From assembly GCA_963809795.1 (NCBI GenBank), contig CAWELN010000009.1, positions 503,938 to 567,937 of the forward strand: a stretch of 64,000 nt of DNA, given 5' to 3'. The translations under genes were made by a program, and so were the position numbers. Below the pieces are notes generated by a model, which was not told the origin of the DNA, ran no database searches, and saw only the letters and a list, made by a program, of their open reading frames with translations. Source of the stretch: DASUAS01 sp963809795 (lineage in GTDB: Bacteria; Actinomycetota; Acidimicrobiia; IMCC26256; DASPTH01). Positions 44,148 to 54,037 of the stretch are shown here, piece by piece. The first letter of the stretch is position 1, and every line of letters starts with the position of its first letter.

Positions 44148-45302
44148 TCACCCACCAACCGGCTCGACACCGAGGAGCACCGTCGCCGCGGCCTGGAACA
44201 TGCCGCCGATGGCGTGCGCGACCGACACGCGGACGCCGTCGACCTGGGCGGGCGCCTCCCCGCGGAGCTGCCGGATCGACTCCTGCAGCGCGTACATGCC
44301 GTACATGCCGCTGTGCGTGTAGTTGAGCCCGCCGCCACTGGTGTTCACCGGTAGGGACCCACCGATCGCGGTGCGACCGTCGGCCACGAACGCACCGGAT
44401 TCTCGGCGCGGCACGAAGCCGAGGTCCTCGAGCGCCATCAGCGGAAGGATGGCGGCGGCGTCGTACAGCATCGCGTGGTCGACGTCGGCGGGCGCGAGGC
44501 CCGCGGACGCGAACGCCGCGGCTCCGGCCCGGCGGAACGCGTCCGAGGAGGTGAGGTCGGGCATCTGGCTGGCGATCGCGACGCCGTTGGCCTCACCTGC
44601 GCCGAGCACGTGGACCGGCGGTCGAGGGAGGTCGCGTGCCCGTTCGGCCGACGTCACCACGACCGCACCGCCGGCGTCGGTGACGACGCAGCACATCGGT
44701 CGCGTGAAGGGGTACGCGACGGCGGGCGCGTCCAGCACCTCGTCCACGGTGATGGCGTCGCGCCGCAGCGCCCGCGGGTTCCGGGCCGCCCAGTCGCGTT
44801 GCGCGACCACGACCTGCGCCAGGGTCGACCGGTCGAGGCCGCGGTCGCGCAGGAAGCGCAGCGTCCCGAGCGTCAGCAGCGTCATCGGGCCCATCGTGCC
44901 GAACGGCAGCTCGAACTGGCCCTGCCATCCGTCCGGCGGCGGACGGAACATCCCCGTGCCGATGCCCGAACGTCCGCTCTCGCCGTGGGCGATGAGCACG
45001 ACGTCACACTGGCCGCCCTCGATCGCGGTCATGGCGTGGCGGAGGTGTACGAGGTTCGAGCAGCCACCGACCATCGTGGCGTCGACCCAGCGCGCCTCGA
45101 TGCCGAGGGAATGGGCGATGAGCGACGGGAGATACGGGTGGAGCCCGCTCGACGCGACCCCGTCGACGTCGGCCGGCGTCAACCCGCAGTCCTCGAGCGC
45201 GCGGCGCGCCGCGTCGGTCGCGAGCGCCAGCGAGGACGCGGCCACGGTTCCGATCTCCGCCGTCTCGGCCGCGCCGACGATCGCCACGCCCGGCGACGTC
45301 AT
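44148..45302 (-). CDS. Thiolase-fold lipid-transfer protein (Ltp/SCP-x type)
   Basis: A 384-residue thiolase-like enzyme. VAIVGAAETAEIG opens the fold, the nucleophilic Cys lies in MVGGCSNLVHLRHA (about residue 83), and SVAHAIGGMFQ carries the late His region. Together with the adjacent DUF35 protein it matches Ltp-DUF35 pairs, which in steroid degraders catalyse retro-aldol cleavage of side-chain CoA thioesters. ATG 45302 overlaps the DUF35 stop (ATGA), so the two are co-translated. It could take part in the same catabolism as the 22-38 kb island. Confidence 0.88.
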   Translation of the reverse strand: MTSPGVAIVGAAETAEIGTVAASSLALATDAARRALEDCGLTPADVDGVASSGLHPYLPSLIAHSLGIEARWVDATMVGGCSNLVHLRHAMTAIEGGQCDVVLIAHGESGRSGIGTGMFRPPPDGWQGQFELPFGTMGPMTLLTLGTLRFLRDRGLDRSTLAQVVVAQRDWAARNPRALRRDAITVDEVLDAPAVAYPFTRPMCCVVTDAGGAVVVTSAERARDLPRPPVHVLGAGEANGVAIASQMPDLTSSDAFRRAGAAAFASAGLAPADVDHAMLYDAAAILPLMALEDLGFVPRRESGAFVADGRTAIGGSLPVNTSGGGLNYTHSGMYGMYALQESIRQLRGEAPAQVDGVRVSVAHAIGGMFQAAATVLLGVEPVGG

Positions 45303-45712
45303 CGCATCCTCGGACGGAACACCGCCAGGGCCGCCTCGCCGACCGTCTCGAACCGGACCTCGACCGGCAGGTCGAGCGGCAGCGCGTCGGGATCGGGCTC
45401 CACGTCGACGAGGTTCGTGAGCAGGCGCGGGCCCTCGTCCAGCTCGACGACCGCGATGACATACGGCGCGGTGAACCCGGGCGCGGCCCGGTGGTTGATG
45501 ACGTAGCTGTGCAGCGTTCCCGACCCCGACGCCCGGAAGACCTCCACGTCGCTGCTCCCGCAGCGGGGACAGAACGGCTGCGGAGGGAAGTACGGCTGGT
45601 CGCACGGGCGGCAGCGCTGCAGTCGGAGCTCGCCCGCGGCCGTGCCCTCCCAGAAGTGGGCCGTCTCCGGCGTCGGTTTGGGTTCGGGTCGCGAGCCCGG
45701 CGGCGTGGCCAT
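45299..45712 (-). CDS. Zn-ribbon OB-fold protein (DUF35)
   Basis: A 137-residue DUF35 protein. The rubredoxin-like zinc ribbon has four Cys (LQRCRPCDQPYFPPQPFCPRCGSS), and the OB-fold follows (SGTLHSYVINHRAAPGF, then PYVIAVVELDEGPRLLTNL). Partners of Ltp thiolases or HMG-CoA synthases; it provides acyl-CoA binding and structural contacts. Encoded immediately before the thiolase with a 4-base overlap, so a hetero-complex is very likely. Confidence 0.92.
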   Translation of the reverse strand: MATPPGSRPEPKPTPETAHFWEGTAAGELRLQRCRPCDQPYFPPQPFCPRCGSSDVEVFRASGSGTLHSYVINHRAAPGFTAPYVIAVVELDEGPRLLTNLVDVEPDPDALPLDLPVEVRFETVGEAALAVFRPRMR

Positions 45713-45725
45713 GATCGCGGCGCGC

Positions 45726-46907
45726 CTAGTTCGAATCGACCGCCGGTACCCCGGTCGCGTTGCGGCCGAGGAGCTCCAGGACCGCCAGGTAGACGACCAG
45801 CACGATCGCGACGACGAGGACCGTGAGCGCGGTCGGATGGTTCCAGACGATCAGCACCAGGAAGGCGATCGCGACGCCGATGCCGCGCAGCAACGTCTTG
45901 GAGCGCGCCACGAAGCTGGCAACGGGCCCCGCGTCGGCGCCGGAGCCACGCGCCGTCCCGAAGGTGCGGTGCCACCAGCCGCGCACGCTCGCGGCCGCGG
46001 ACGAGGGCCCGACGACCCACGCCGCGAAGGCGATCACCAGCGCGACCGCGATCGTCGTGAGCCCGGACGTGCGGAGGAAGCTCGTGAGCTGGTCCCACAC
46101 TGAACCGGCGGCGCCCGGCGTCGACTTCTTGGTGGTCACCGCATCGAGGTACAGGTTGCGTCCGGCCTTGAGCAGCACCAGCTGGACGGCCACCGCGAAC
46201 GCGACGCCGAGGGCGCCGCGCAGGATGGTGCGGCGCCGGTTCCCGGACAGGCCGATCGCCCCTGCGAAGCACGCGAGGGCGATGAGCGGGATGAACCAGG
46301 CAATCTTCTGGAGGAAATTGACCAACCCTTGGACCTGCTCGAGGTCCTTCGACTGCACGATCACGAGCTGTTGCTTGTCGGGCGGGACCTGGACGTTGTC
46401 CAGGACGGTGATGCCCTTCGCGTCCAATCTCTGCTTGACGTTCTCGACGATCTGCTCCACGTTGACGGCGACGGTGCCGTTCTCCGTCGACACCCGGCTG
46501 CCTCCGCCGGTGAGCACCTTGACGAGCGCTGCGTGCGCGCGCCGATTCACCCGCTCCCAGAGCGTCTCGAACCGGCTCGACTGCGCCAGACGCAGTGCCG
46601 CGCGATCCACCGCGCTCCGGACACCGTCCTCGAGGGGCGCGGCGAGGAAGGAGGCGCGCGGCGGCAACGCGGCGGCGATCTTCTTCTCCACGTTGGCGTC
46701 GTTGACGAGGGCGTCGGTCACCCGGTTGGCGACGGCCTGCTGGACGTGGGGATCGGAGGCGAGCGGGCCGACGGTGGAGACGTAGTTGTCGGTGTCGAGC
46801 AAGGTGTTGCGCACCCAGACCGCACTCAAGGAGAGCGGTACCAGCACGCAACCGACGACCAGCAGGATCGTGCCGACGATCCGCCGCCACCGGGGAACGT
46901 CAGACAT
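45726..46907 (-). CDS. Multi-span membrane protein with large extracytoplasmic loop
   Basis: A 393-residue protein. The first segment near residues 10-32 (IVGTILLVVGCVLVPLSLSA) is followed by a soluble domain of about 170 residues (LDTDNYVSTVGPLASDPHVQ, then VTDALVNDANVEKKIAAALP). Four or five more membrane segments come next (WFIPLIALACFAGAIGL, ALGVAFAVAVQLVLL, TIAVALVIAFAAWVV, VLVVAIVLVVYLAVLELL). Similar proteins are common in actinobacteria with no known role. Its upstream gap contains the 17-bp stress-island motif. Confidence 0.8.
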   Translation of the reverse strand: MSDVPRWRRIVGTILLVVGCVLVPLSLSAVWVRNTLLDTDNYVSTVGPLASDPHVQQAVANRVTDALVNDANVEKKIAAALPPRASFLAAPLEDGVRSAVDRAALRLAQSSRFETLWERVNRRAHAALVKVLTGGGSRVSTENGTVAVNVEQIVENVKQRLDAKGITVLDNVQVPPDKQQLVIVQSKDLEQVQGLVNFLQKIAWFIPLIALACFAGAIGLSGNRRRTILRGALGVAFAVAVQLVLLKAGRNLYLDAVTTKKSTPGAAGSVWDQLTSFLRTSGLTTIAVALVIAFAAWVVGPSSAAASVRGWWHRTFGTARGSGADAGPVASFVARSKTLLRGIGVAIAFLVLIVWNHPTALTVLVVAIVLVVYLAVLELLGRNATGVPAVDSN

Positions 46908-46993
46908 GGGCCGTGATCCTCTCGTCCGGGGCACTGGTCGTGGTACGGAGTCTGGCTCATGGCGATCATCTCGCGCGGGATCCGGTGCTGTCG

Positions 46994-47010
46994 TCATGCA
47001 GAGTGGGTGA
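46994..47010. promoter_or_regulatory. 17-bp stress-island dyad motif, copy 0
   Basis: TCATGC AGAGT GGGTGA. It fits the recurring TCAYnC-N5-GnrTGA pattern seen in five gaps between 47 and 63.3 kb. It lies 87 bases before the minus-strand membrane gene and 145 before HdeD. Confidence 0.55.
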
Positions 47011-47154
47011 TTGCCGCGGCACGGTCCGTCCGCATGTGACGCCGGCTCGACGTCCCCCACCTGCGAGTCTTGGGATCAGCATCCCGTCAGGGAGCAGCGA
47101 TTCAAAATACGCTACGACGGTTCGGGAGCCATCGCTTGGCGTGGGGAGGAACCG

Positions 47155-47730
47155 ATGGACAACGACACTTTGCTGCGTGCCCAGGTCCGGGATGCCGCTC
47201 GGTGGTGGTGGGTGTTCGTCGTCACGGGGATCATCTGGTTGATGCTCTCCCTCGTGGTGTTGCGGTTCACCGAGACGTCGGTCAGCACGGTCGGGATCCT
47301 GATCGGAGTGATGTTCACGCTCGCTGCGATCACCGAGTTCATGGTCGTCGGGGTGACCTCGGGCGGTTGGAAGGTCGTGCACGTGATCTTGGCGATCATC
47401 TTCGTGCTCGGCGCGATCTGGGGATACACCGACCCGAAGGACGCCTTCTGGGCGCTCGCGTCCGTGGTCGGGTTCATCCTCGTGATCTGGGGTGCGATCG
47501 AACTCACCGAAGCTGTCGCGACTCGCGCGGTCAACCCCTTGTGGTGGCTCGGACTCACGCTCGGGATCTTGTTGATCCTGTTGGGCTTTTGGACGGGACA
47601 ACAACTCGTCACGGTCAAAGCTCAGCTGTTGATCTTCTACGTGGGTTTCGCGGCCTTGTTTCGCGGCATCGGCCAGATTGTGTTCGCGTTCCAGCTTCAT
47701 CGCGCAGGCGAGGACCTCGCCGCCGCGTAG
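47155..47730 (+). CDS. HdeD-family membrane protein
   Basis: A 191-residue protein with six short membrane segments and the HdeD pattern (WWWVFVVTGIIWLMLSLVVL, SVVGFILVIWGAIELTEAV, FAALFRGIGQIVFAFQL). In enterobacteria HdeD is tied to acid resistance at high cell density; here the role is inferred only as stress-related. The strong GGGGAGGA site fixes ATG 47155. First plus-strand gene of the stress island, downstream of the 17-bp motif. Confidence 0.88.
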   Translation: MDNDTLLRAQVRDAARWWWVFVVTGIIWLMLSLVVLRFTETSVSTVGILIGVMFTLAAITEFMVVGVTSGGWKVVHVILAIIFVLGAIWGYTDPKDAFWALASVVGFILVIWGAIELTEAVATRAVNPLWWLGLTLGILLILLGFWTGQQLVTVKAQLLIFYVGFAALFRGIGQIVFAFQLHRAGEDLAAA

Positions 47731-47803
47731 CCCGATCGGCGGACGAACGCCGAGTCTTCTGCAGTCGGCACGAATTCGCAGCCTGCTCCTGGTAGGTGTG
47801 CGG

Positions 47804-48757
47804 TCACCGCGTCTTGTAGTACTCGGCGGCCGAGTCGATCGTCAGCTCGGAGCCGAAGTGCGGGCCGCCGCCGAGGTTGTAGACCCCAGCGACCCGTTTC
47901 GGGTACGAGCCGGCGGCGATGATCGCTTCGGACCAGGGATCGAGATGTTCGAGCAGTTCGTCGAGGTCGTCGCCGAGCGCGTTGATGAGCGGTCGTTCGA
48001 GTTCGTCGGTGCGGACCTCGATCTCTTCGCGGAACGCCCGACCGGCGTCGGTGAGCTTCTCGCTCTTCATCAGCCCCCGACGCTCGAGCCGTTCGAACCC
48101 GGCGTCCATGTCGGGGCCCTGCCACCCTCGGCTCGGGGTGTAGGAGCGGGCGGGCATGCCCCACCACTGCTCGGTCAACAGGAGCACCTCCACCGCATCG
48201 GCACCCCCGACCGCCCACGAGATGACGTGGCTGTCGCCCCGGTGCTCTCGGAGGAGGTCCGCGGCGCGCCACATGTCACCCAACGGGGTGCCGGGAAAGC
48301 CGAGTGAGCGCAGTCCGCCGTACATCGCGTGGCCGGGCCAAGGCGCCGCGTCGGCGGCGCGGCGAAGCAGAGCAGTGACTCGGTCGAGACCCTTCGGGTC
48401 GTTGCCGATGACGCGGCGCAACATCGCGGTTGCTCCCTTTTCGCGAGCGGCGAGGATCGCGTCACGACGTGCGATCTTCCACCCGGCGGCGACGGCAGGG
48501 AGAACGACGGCAGGGTTGAAGCAACCGAACGCCGAGGCGACCGTCTCGCCGGGGACGTCCCCCATGCACGCGCCCCGACTCGTGAAGTACCCCTTCAACT
48601 CCGGTCGGGCCACACCGTCCGCGTCCGCGCCTGGCGTACCGTCGAACCCGAGCGCCTGGTATGCCGCAAGGGCCTCGGGGGCGAAGTACACGCCCGCTGC
48701 GACTGGCTCCACTGCGTTGCGCAGACGGCGGGCTTGCTCGTTGAAATCGGTCGTCAT
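47804..48757 (-). CDS. SCO6745-family protein
   Basis: A 317-residue protein of the uncharacterised actinobacterial SCO6745 family. N-terminal RLRNAVEPVAAGVYFAPEAL and YFTSRGACMGDVPGETVASA are typical. GLMKSEKLTDAGRAFREEIE then reads like a winged-helix segment resembling MarR-type regulators, and the end is LGGGPHFGSELTIDSAAEYY. Probable last gene of the minus-strand operon starting at DUF1254. Function unknown. Confidence 0.82.
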   Translation of the reverse strand: MTTDFNEQARRLRNAVEPVAAGVYFAPEALAAYQALGFDGTPGADADGVARPELKGYFTSRGACMGDVPGETVASAFGCFNPAVVLPAVAAGWKIARRDAILAAREKGATAMLRRVIGNDPKGLDRVTALLRRAADAAPWPGHAMYGGLRSLGFPGTPLGDMWRAADLLREHRGDSHVISWAVGGADAVEVLLLTEQWWGMPARSYTPSRGWQGPDMDAGFERLERRGLMKSEKLTDAGRAFREEIEVRTDELERPLINALGDDLDELLEHLDPWSEAIIAAGSYPKRVAGVYNLGGGPHFGSELTIDSAAEYYKTR

Positions 48758-48769
48758 CAGACCTCCCAT

Positions 48770-49036
48770 TCATTGGGGCGCCACGAGCGCCGCTTGTCCG
48801 TCGTCGATGATCTCGCCGAACTCCTTGACGTCAGCACGTGACATCCCTCGCCAAAGGTGACCGCTGACGCCACCGACGGCAGCGCCGACCAGAGCCGTGC
48901 CGATGACCGCCGGCGGGAACAGGATGCCGACCACGGCCCCAGCGGCCGCGCCGCCCCAGGCGCCGTGTCGCGTCGCCAGCTCGTCCTTGCCAGGGCCTGA
49001 CCGAAGCCGCGCTGCAGCGTGCCGAGCGCGCATCAC
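48770..49036 (-). pseudogene. Truncated DUF1269-family glycine-zipper fragment
   Basis: Eighty-eight residues that match only the middle of DUF1269 membrane proteins: HGAWGGAAAGAVVGILFPPA, then GGVSGHLWRGMSRADVKEFG and DDGQAAL. Full-length members have about 80 more residues before the HGAW motif and 50 or more after it. Both ends are missing here. It lies between SulP and SCO6745 in the same orientation, so it is either a remnant or a shortened functional protein. The 5' end overlaps no other frame that would supply the missing domain. Confidence 0.6.
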
Positions 49037-49045
49037 CGGCGTCGC

Positions 49046-50753
49046 TCACGTGACCGCGTCGACGGCGGCCTGCACCGTCGGGTAGAAGACATGGACCAGT
49101 CGCTGCGCTTCGGAGGCTTGGAGGAGATCCCGGACCTGTCCGATGTCGTGGGCGAGCACGAGGCGCACCCCGTCACCGTCGAGCTGCCGGGCCGTGTTTG
49201 CCAGCACGCTGATGGCGGTGCTGTCGACGAACGAGATCGACTCGCCGTCGAGGACGACCGCTCGGACCCCCGCCTCGTTGGCGTGCGCCCGGATCGACGC
49301 CGCGACCCCCTCGGCGTTGGCGAAGAACAGGCCGCCCTCGACGCGCACGATCGCGACGCCGGGCACCTTGGCGGTCTCCTGCGCTCGGTGGAGATCGGCG
49401 TAGCGGTCCCGCGAACCGTCGACCTTGCCGAGCTCGGCGACGTGCGGGTGCGATGCGCGGTACAGGAGGAGCAGCAGCGAGACGGCGATGCCGATGAACA
49501 GCCCGGGCAGGGTGTCGAAGATCAGCACGCCGAACATCGCCGCCAACGCGGCGATGAAGTCGGGTCGCGCCGCCACCCCGTAGATCTTTCCGAGCCGACT
49601 GGTCGACAGGCGGAAGAGCCGGACGAGCGCGCCCACGTCGACCAGGTCGATGAGTGCGGCGATGACCAGCGCACCGAGCGTCGCCTCGGGAAGGTCTTCG
49701 AACAGACCGGTGAGGAACAGCAACGTCACGACCGTCACGACGGCGGCGACGAGCCCCGACAGCTCCGAGCGCGCGCCGGCGGACGCGTTGACCGCCGTCT
49801 TGGAGAGGCTGCCCGACACGGCCATGCCCTGGCACAACCCCGATCCGATGTTCGCCGCACCGACACCGACGAGCTCGCGGTTGGGATCGATCTCGTAGTG
49901 GTTCTGGGACGCGTACGTCTTGGCCGCGCCGAGACCTTCCGCGAACGCGACGAGCATGATGCCGACGGCCGACGCCGAGGCGGCGAAGTAGTCGCTCAGG
50001 CTCAGCTCGTGCGGCAGCCCGATCGACGGGAGCCCGCTCTCGATGTGGCCGACGATCGCCACCCCGTGCTGGCCGAGATCGAACAGGTGGACGACCCCGA
50101 TGCCGAACACCACCGCCACCAACGACGCCGGTACCGCCGGCGCGAACCGGCGCAGCACCATGACGATGGCGAACGACAGCACGCCGACCACGAGCGTGCG
50201 CCATTGCGTGTCACCGAGATGCGTGAGGAAGTGCCAGCCTTGTTCGAAGAAGTCCCCCTCGCCCTTCTCGAACCCGAAGATCTTCGGGAGCTGGCCGACG
50301 ATGATCGTCAGCGCGAGCCCGATGACGAAGCCCTTCATGACCGGTTCGGAGATGAAGCTGGCGAGGAACCCGAGACGCAACAGCCCGGCCACGAGCGCGA
50401 ACAGGCCGGTCATGATGGCGAGCATCGCGGTGAAGGCGGCGAAGTTCTCCGGGTCCCCCGGTCGTCAGTTCGGCGACCGCCGCGGCCGACAGAGCCGCGC
50501 TGGCCGCACCCGGGCCGACCACGAGGTGCTTCGACGAGCCGAACAGCGCGTACAGCACCAACGCCGGCGGGGCCGCGTACAAGCCGACGACCGGCGAGAC
50601 GCCGGCGATCGTCGCGTAGGCGAGCGACTCGGGAACCAGCACCGCCCACAGCGTCAGGCCCGCGATCACGTCGCGCTTGACCCACGAGCGTTGGAAGCCG
50701 GCGAACGACGTCAGGATCGGGAGGCGCCGCTTGTGCTGTTCAGCGAGCGACAT
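49046..50753 (-). CDS. SulP-family anion transporter with STAS domain (one frameshift)
   Basis: A 568-residue permease once one G is removed from the run at 50455-50459; SWVKRDVIAGLTLWAVLVPE to AAAVAELTTG is in one frame and MLAIMTGLFALVAGLLRLGF onwards in another. About 10-12 membrane segments, the SulP signature (LVPESLAYATIAGVSPVVGL), and a C-terminal STAS domain (VRAVVLDGESISFVDSTAIS). Exchanges sulfate, bicarbonate or another anion. It lies 40 bases after DUF1254 on the same strand. Confidence 0.92.
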
Positions 50754-50793
50754 CGGGAGCGAGCCTTCGGCGCGAGGTCAGCGTCCCCGAAGG

Positions 50794-52347
50794 TCAGGTC
50801 TGAGGCTCGACCTCGCCCACCTGCCAGGTCTTGTCGAAGAACGGCTGGAGCGGGCTGTAGAGCCGAAGGACGGGGAAGAATCCCTTGCCCGGCACGGTCT
50901 GGATCCAGTTGCCGTCCGCGACGCCGGAGGGTTGTTCGGGGGCGAAGTGGACGGTGATGGATCCGTCGGCATTGGGTACCGCGGCGGGCGACGGGTAGGA
51001 CTGGCTTCCGGCCCGAGGAAAGCGTTGGGGCGTGACGAGCATCGAGCGGGTCTGGTTGTCGTAGAGCGTGAAGCGACCAGAACCTCGCTTCCGGCGGGTT
51101 CGGCGGCAGCGTGACGGTGTACGACTTCGCGCCGTCGAAGTACTCCTTCTTCGAGTCGAAGAAGGCGACGAGGTACTGGCTACCGAGCCCGGTGAGCCGC
51201 ATGGCCATGGCGGGTGTGATGCCGGTATACCCGTAGAAGAACAGCGTGCGCAGATCGTGCTTACGGGCTCCGGTCGGCGGGTACGGCTTGATGCCCTCGG
51301 GCGTGACCCGAGGGATCGGCCGATCGAACAGGTAGCCGCCGCCGAAGAGCATGTTGGTCCACGCAGAGTCCGGGTAGAACGCGACGTCTTCTTCGCCGCG
51401 AGCGTCGAACATCAGTGCCCGCGAGATCGCGTTGCCCACGGTGGCGGCATCGTCGAGGATGCCGCGCATCCGGTCGTCGGGCTCGAACGGCTTGCCCTTC
51501 ACGATGCCGATCTCGGCAAGGTGCCCCAGGATCTCGGGGTCGGTGGCACCGATCGACTTCGTCCTGCACCAGCGCGTTGACGGTCTCCCAGAATCCGAAG
51601 TCGTTCGGGGGGATGGTGTTGAAGGTCACCCCGCTGCCCTCGACGAACGTGGTGTCGGGAATCTTGCCGGGAGGTGCGGGTAGCGGGCCACCTTGGAGGA
51701 GCGTGCCGACACTGGTGCCCGGGCCACCCTGCGCGTAGGGGTACACCTTGAGCGTCGACTTGATGGTCGCCACCGTCGGCGCGGGATCGCTGTCCTCCAT
51801 GAACGAGCGCCCGAGCATGAGGACCCGGTTGGTGCGCGAGTGACCGACGTAGAAGCCACCCTCCGGGAGCGTGCCGTCGTAGCCGGGGGGAACGAGGAGG
51901 AACTTGCCGCCGGCGCCGCGGTCGGGGCCGGGGAGGCCGAAGTCGATGATCCACTGGAACCACATGTCGTCGAAGGTTCCGAGCGCCATCGGCGGCGTCT
52001 CGACGACCATCGGACCGTCGTTCAGGTCGACGATCATGAGGTAGTAGACGGTGTCGGCGTTGGCGGTGAGGAACCGCGACGACGAGTCCATCAACTGCGA
52101 GAAGATCAGGACGCTGTTGTCCTTGACGCCGATGTCGAGGAAGCCCTCGACGGATCGCCCAGGTCGACGCGGCGGGGAACGCGGTGAGGAACCCGTTCAG
52201 CGCGTGCACGTAGTCCAGGTGGTCGTAGAGGGTCTCGACCGTCTTCGCCGACGGGGCGCCGTCGGTGAACTCCAAGCCACCGAGTCGACTCTCGACTCGA
52301 TCGGCTGTCGAGATTCGCTTCAGTACCTCTGCGGCTAGCTCAGACAT
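50794..52347 (-). CDS. DUF1254/DUF1214 protein (three frameshifts)
   Basis: A 516-residue protein when three single bases are removed (near 52151, 51550 and 51081). The N-terminal DUF1254 part is ASRFLTANADTVYYLMIVDL-like (FLTANADTVYY, FDDMWFQWIIDFGLPGPDRG). The C-terminal DUF1214 part includes GSQYLVAFFDSKKEYFDGAK, LPPNPPEARFWS and the end GNWIQTVPGKGFFPVLRLYS. No signal peptide is evident at ATG 52347 (ribosome site GGGAGG). Family function is unresolved. First gene of a minus-strand operon with SulP, divergent from DUF2252 across two copies of the 17-bp motif. Confidence 0.88.
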
Positions 52348-52427
52348 CTCCATCCTCCCGGATAGCTCTGTGGTGTGGGGTGCATCGAGAGCAGGGTGAG
52401 TATCTGGTGCCGACCGGCCGATTGTCT

Positions 52428-52444
52428 TCATGCAGAACGCATGA
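52428..52444. promoter_or_regulatory. 17-bp stress-island dyad motif, copy 1
   Basis: TCATGC AGAAC GCATGA, a perfect 6+5+6 dyad 81 bases before the DUF1254 start. It is the most symmetrical copy. Confidence 0.65.
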
Positions 52445-52479
52445 ACCTCGCGGGCCGTGAAGTCGCGGTCGAAGTCGAA

Positions 52480-52496
52480 TCATGCATTCCGTGTGA
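52480..52496. promoter_or_regulatory. 17-bp stress-island dyad motif, copy 2
   Basis: TCATGC ATTCC GTGTGA, centred 52 bases from copy 1 (about five helical turns) and 70 bases before the DUF2252 start. Together the two copies serve a divergent gap. Confidence 0.6.
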
Positions 52497-52565
52497 TGCC
52501 TCGACGACGACGACGTGCGACGGTGAGCACCGAGGCCGCGTCGTCGGCCGTCGAAGGGGTGGCGG

Positions 52566-53994
52566 GTGAAGACGATCAAGCACCTGAGCGTCGATGAACG
52601 CAGGGCGCGCGGCAAGGCCGCCCGCGAGCGGGTGCCACCGGCGGGTCACGCCGGTTGGGCGCCGGCGAAGGATCGCCCGGACCCGGTGGCGTTGCTCGAG
52701 GAGCAGAACACCACACGGGAGCCGGATCTCGTGCCGGTACGTCACGGGCGCATGATGGTCTCGCCGTTCACGTTCTACCGGGGCGCGGCGAAGATCATGG
52801 CCGCCGACCTGAAGGACACGCCGATCGCCGGGCTCGACGTGCAGCTGTGCGGCGACGCGCACCTCTCGAACTTCGGGGTGTTCGCGTCGCCGGAGCGGGA
52901 GCTCGTGTTCGACCTCAACGACTTCGACGAGACTCTTCCGGGACCCTTCGAATACGACGTGAAGCGCATGGCGGCGAGCTTCACCATCGCGGCTCGCAAC
53001 AACGGGTTCAGCAAAGCCGACGGTCGCGCCGCCACGCTGGCATCGGTCAAGGCGTATCGAGAGTCGATGGCCGAGTTCGCCGAGATGCACACGATGGACA
53101 TCTGGTACGCGCACTTGTCCGAGCAGGACCTGGTCGGCGCGATGGACGCCGCCGTCGGCTCGGCGAAGGGCGCCGATCGGAAGCAGGCGACGACCGCGCA
53201 GAAGAACGCGGAGAAGGCCGCACGGAAGGCGCACACGCGCGACAGCCTGCAGGCGCTCTCGAAGCTGGCCGAGCTCGTCGACGGGCGCTACCGGATCGTC
53301 AGCCAGCCGCCGGTGGTCGTTCCGTTGCGCGACCTGTCGAAGGACCGCGGCTACTCGGTGGATCAGCTCGAAGAGATGGTGCACGAGCAGTTCCGTGCGT
53401 ACCGCGAGACGCTCCAGGACGATCGACGCCAACTGTTGGAGCGGTTCGAGTGGGTCGACATGGCCCGCAAGGTCGTGGGCGTCGGCAGTGTCGGCACCCG
53501 GGCGTTCATCGTGCTGTTGCAGGGGCGCGATCAGCAGGATCCCCTGTTCCTGCAGGTCAAGGAGGCGACCGCGTCGGTGCTCGAGGACCACCTGCCCGAA
53601 GAGCCGCTACGCGCAGCCCGGCGAGCGGGTGGTGCAGGGACAACGGCGCATGCAGGCGGCGAGCGACATCTTCCTGGGCTGGACGAAGGGCGCCGAGGCC
53701 GACCGGTTCCTGTACTGGCGACAGCTGCGCGACATGAAGGGCTCCGCCGTCGTCGAGGCGATGGCACCGGCGACGCTCGCGTTCTACGCCCGGGTGTGCG
53801 GCGGGACGCTGGCTCGGGCGCACGCTCGATCGGGCGACCCGGTCGCCCTCGCCGCGTACCTCGGCACGAAGGCCAAGTTCGACCAGTCGATCGGCGACTT
53901 CTCGGAACGCTACGCCGACCAGAACGAGAAGGACTACCAGGCCTTCTGCGACGCCGTCGGCTCCGGCCGGCTCGAGGCCGTCGCGGGCATCTGA
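52566..53994 (+). CDS. DUF2252 family protein (one frameshift)
   Basis: A 475-residue protein once an extra G near 53598 is removed; the shift falls between KEATASVLEDHLP and RYAQPGERVVQGQ. DUF2252 proteins have a kinase-like fold (APH-type): FYRGAAKIMAADL, LCGDAHLSNFGVF (catalytic-loop-like Asp/His/Asn) and VFDLNDFDETLPGPFEYDVK (DFD metal motif) are intact. The substrate is unknown. GTG 52566 is the start. It follows copy 2 of the 17-bp motif. Confidence 0.88.
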
Positions 53995-54037
53995 ATCCGC
54001 GCGCGCGGTCGAACGGCACCACTCAACAGGAGGAACC

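Noticed and set aside
23516..53994. Calling the frameshifted BVMO, E1, acyl-CoA dehydrogenase, SulP, DUF1254 and DUF2252 genes pseudogenes
   Set aside because: Single one-base changes restore full-length family proteins with all motifs; the shared pattern fits sequence errors better than decay.
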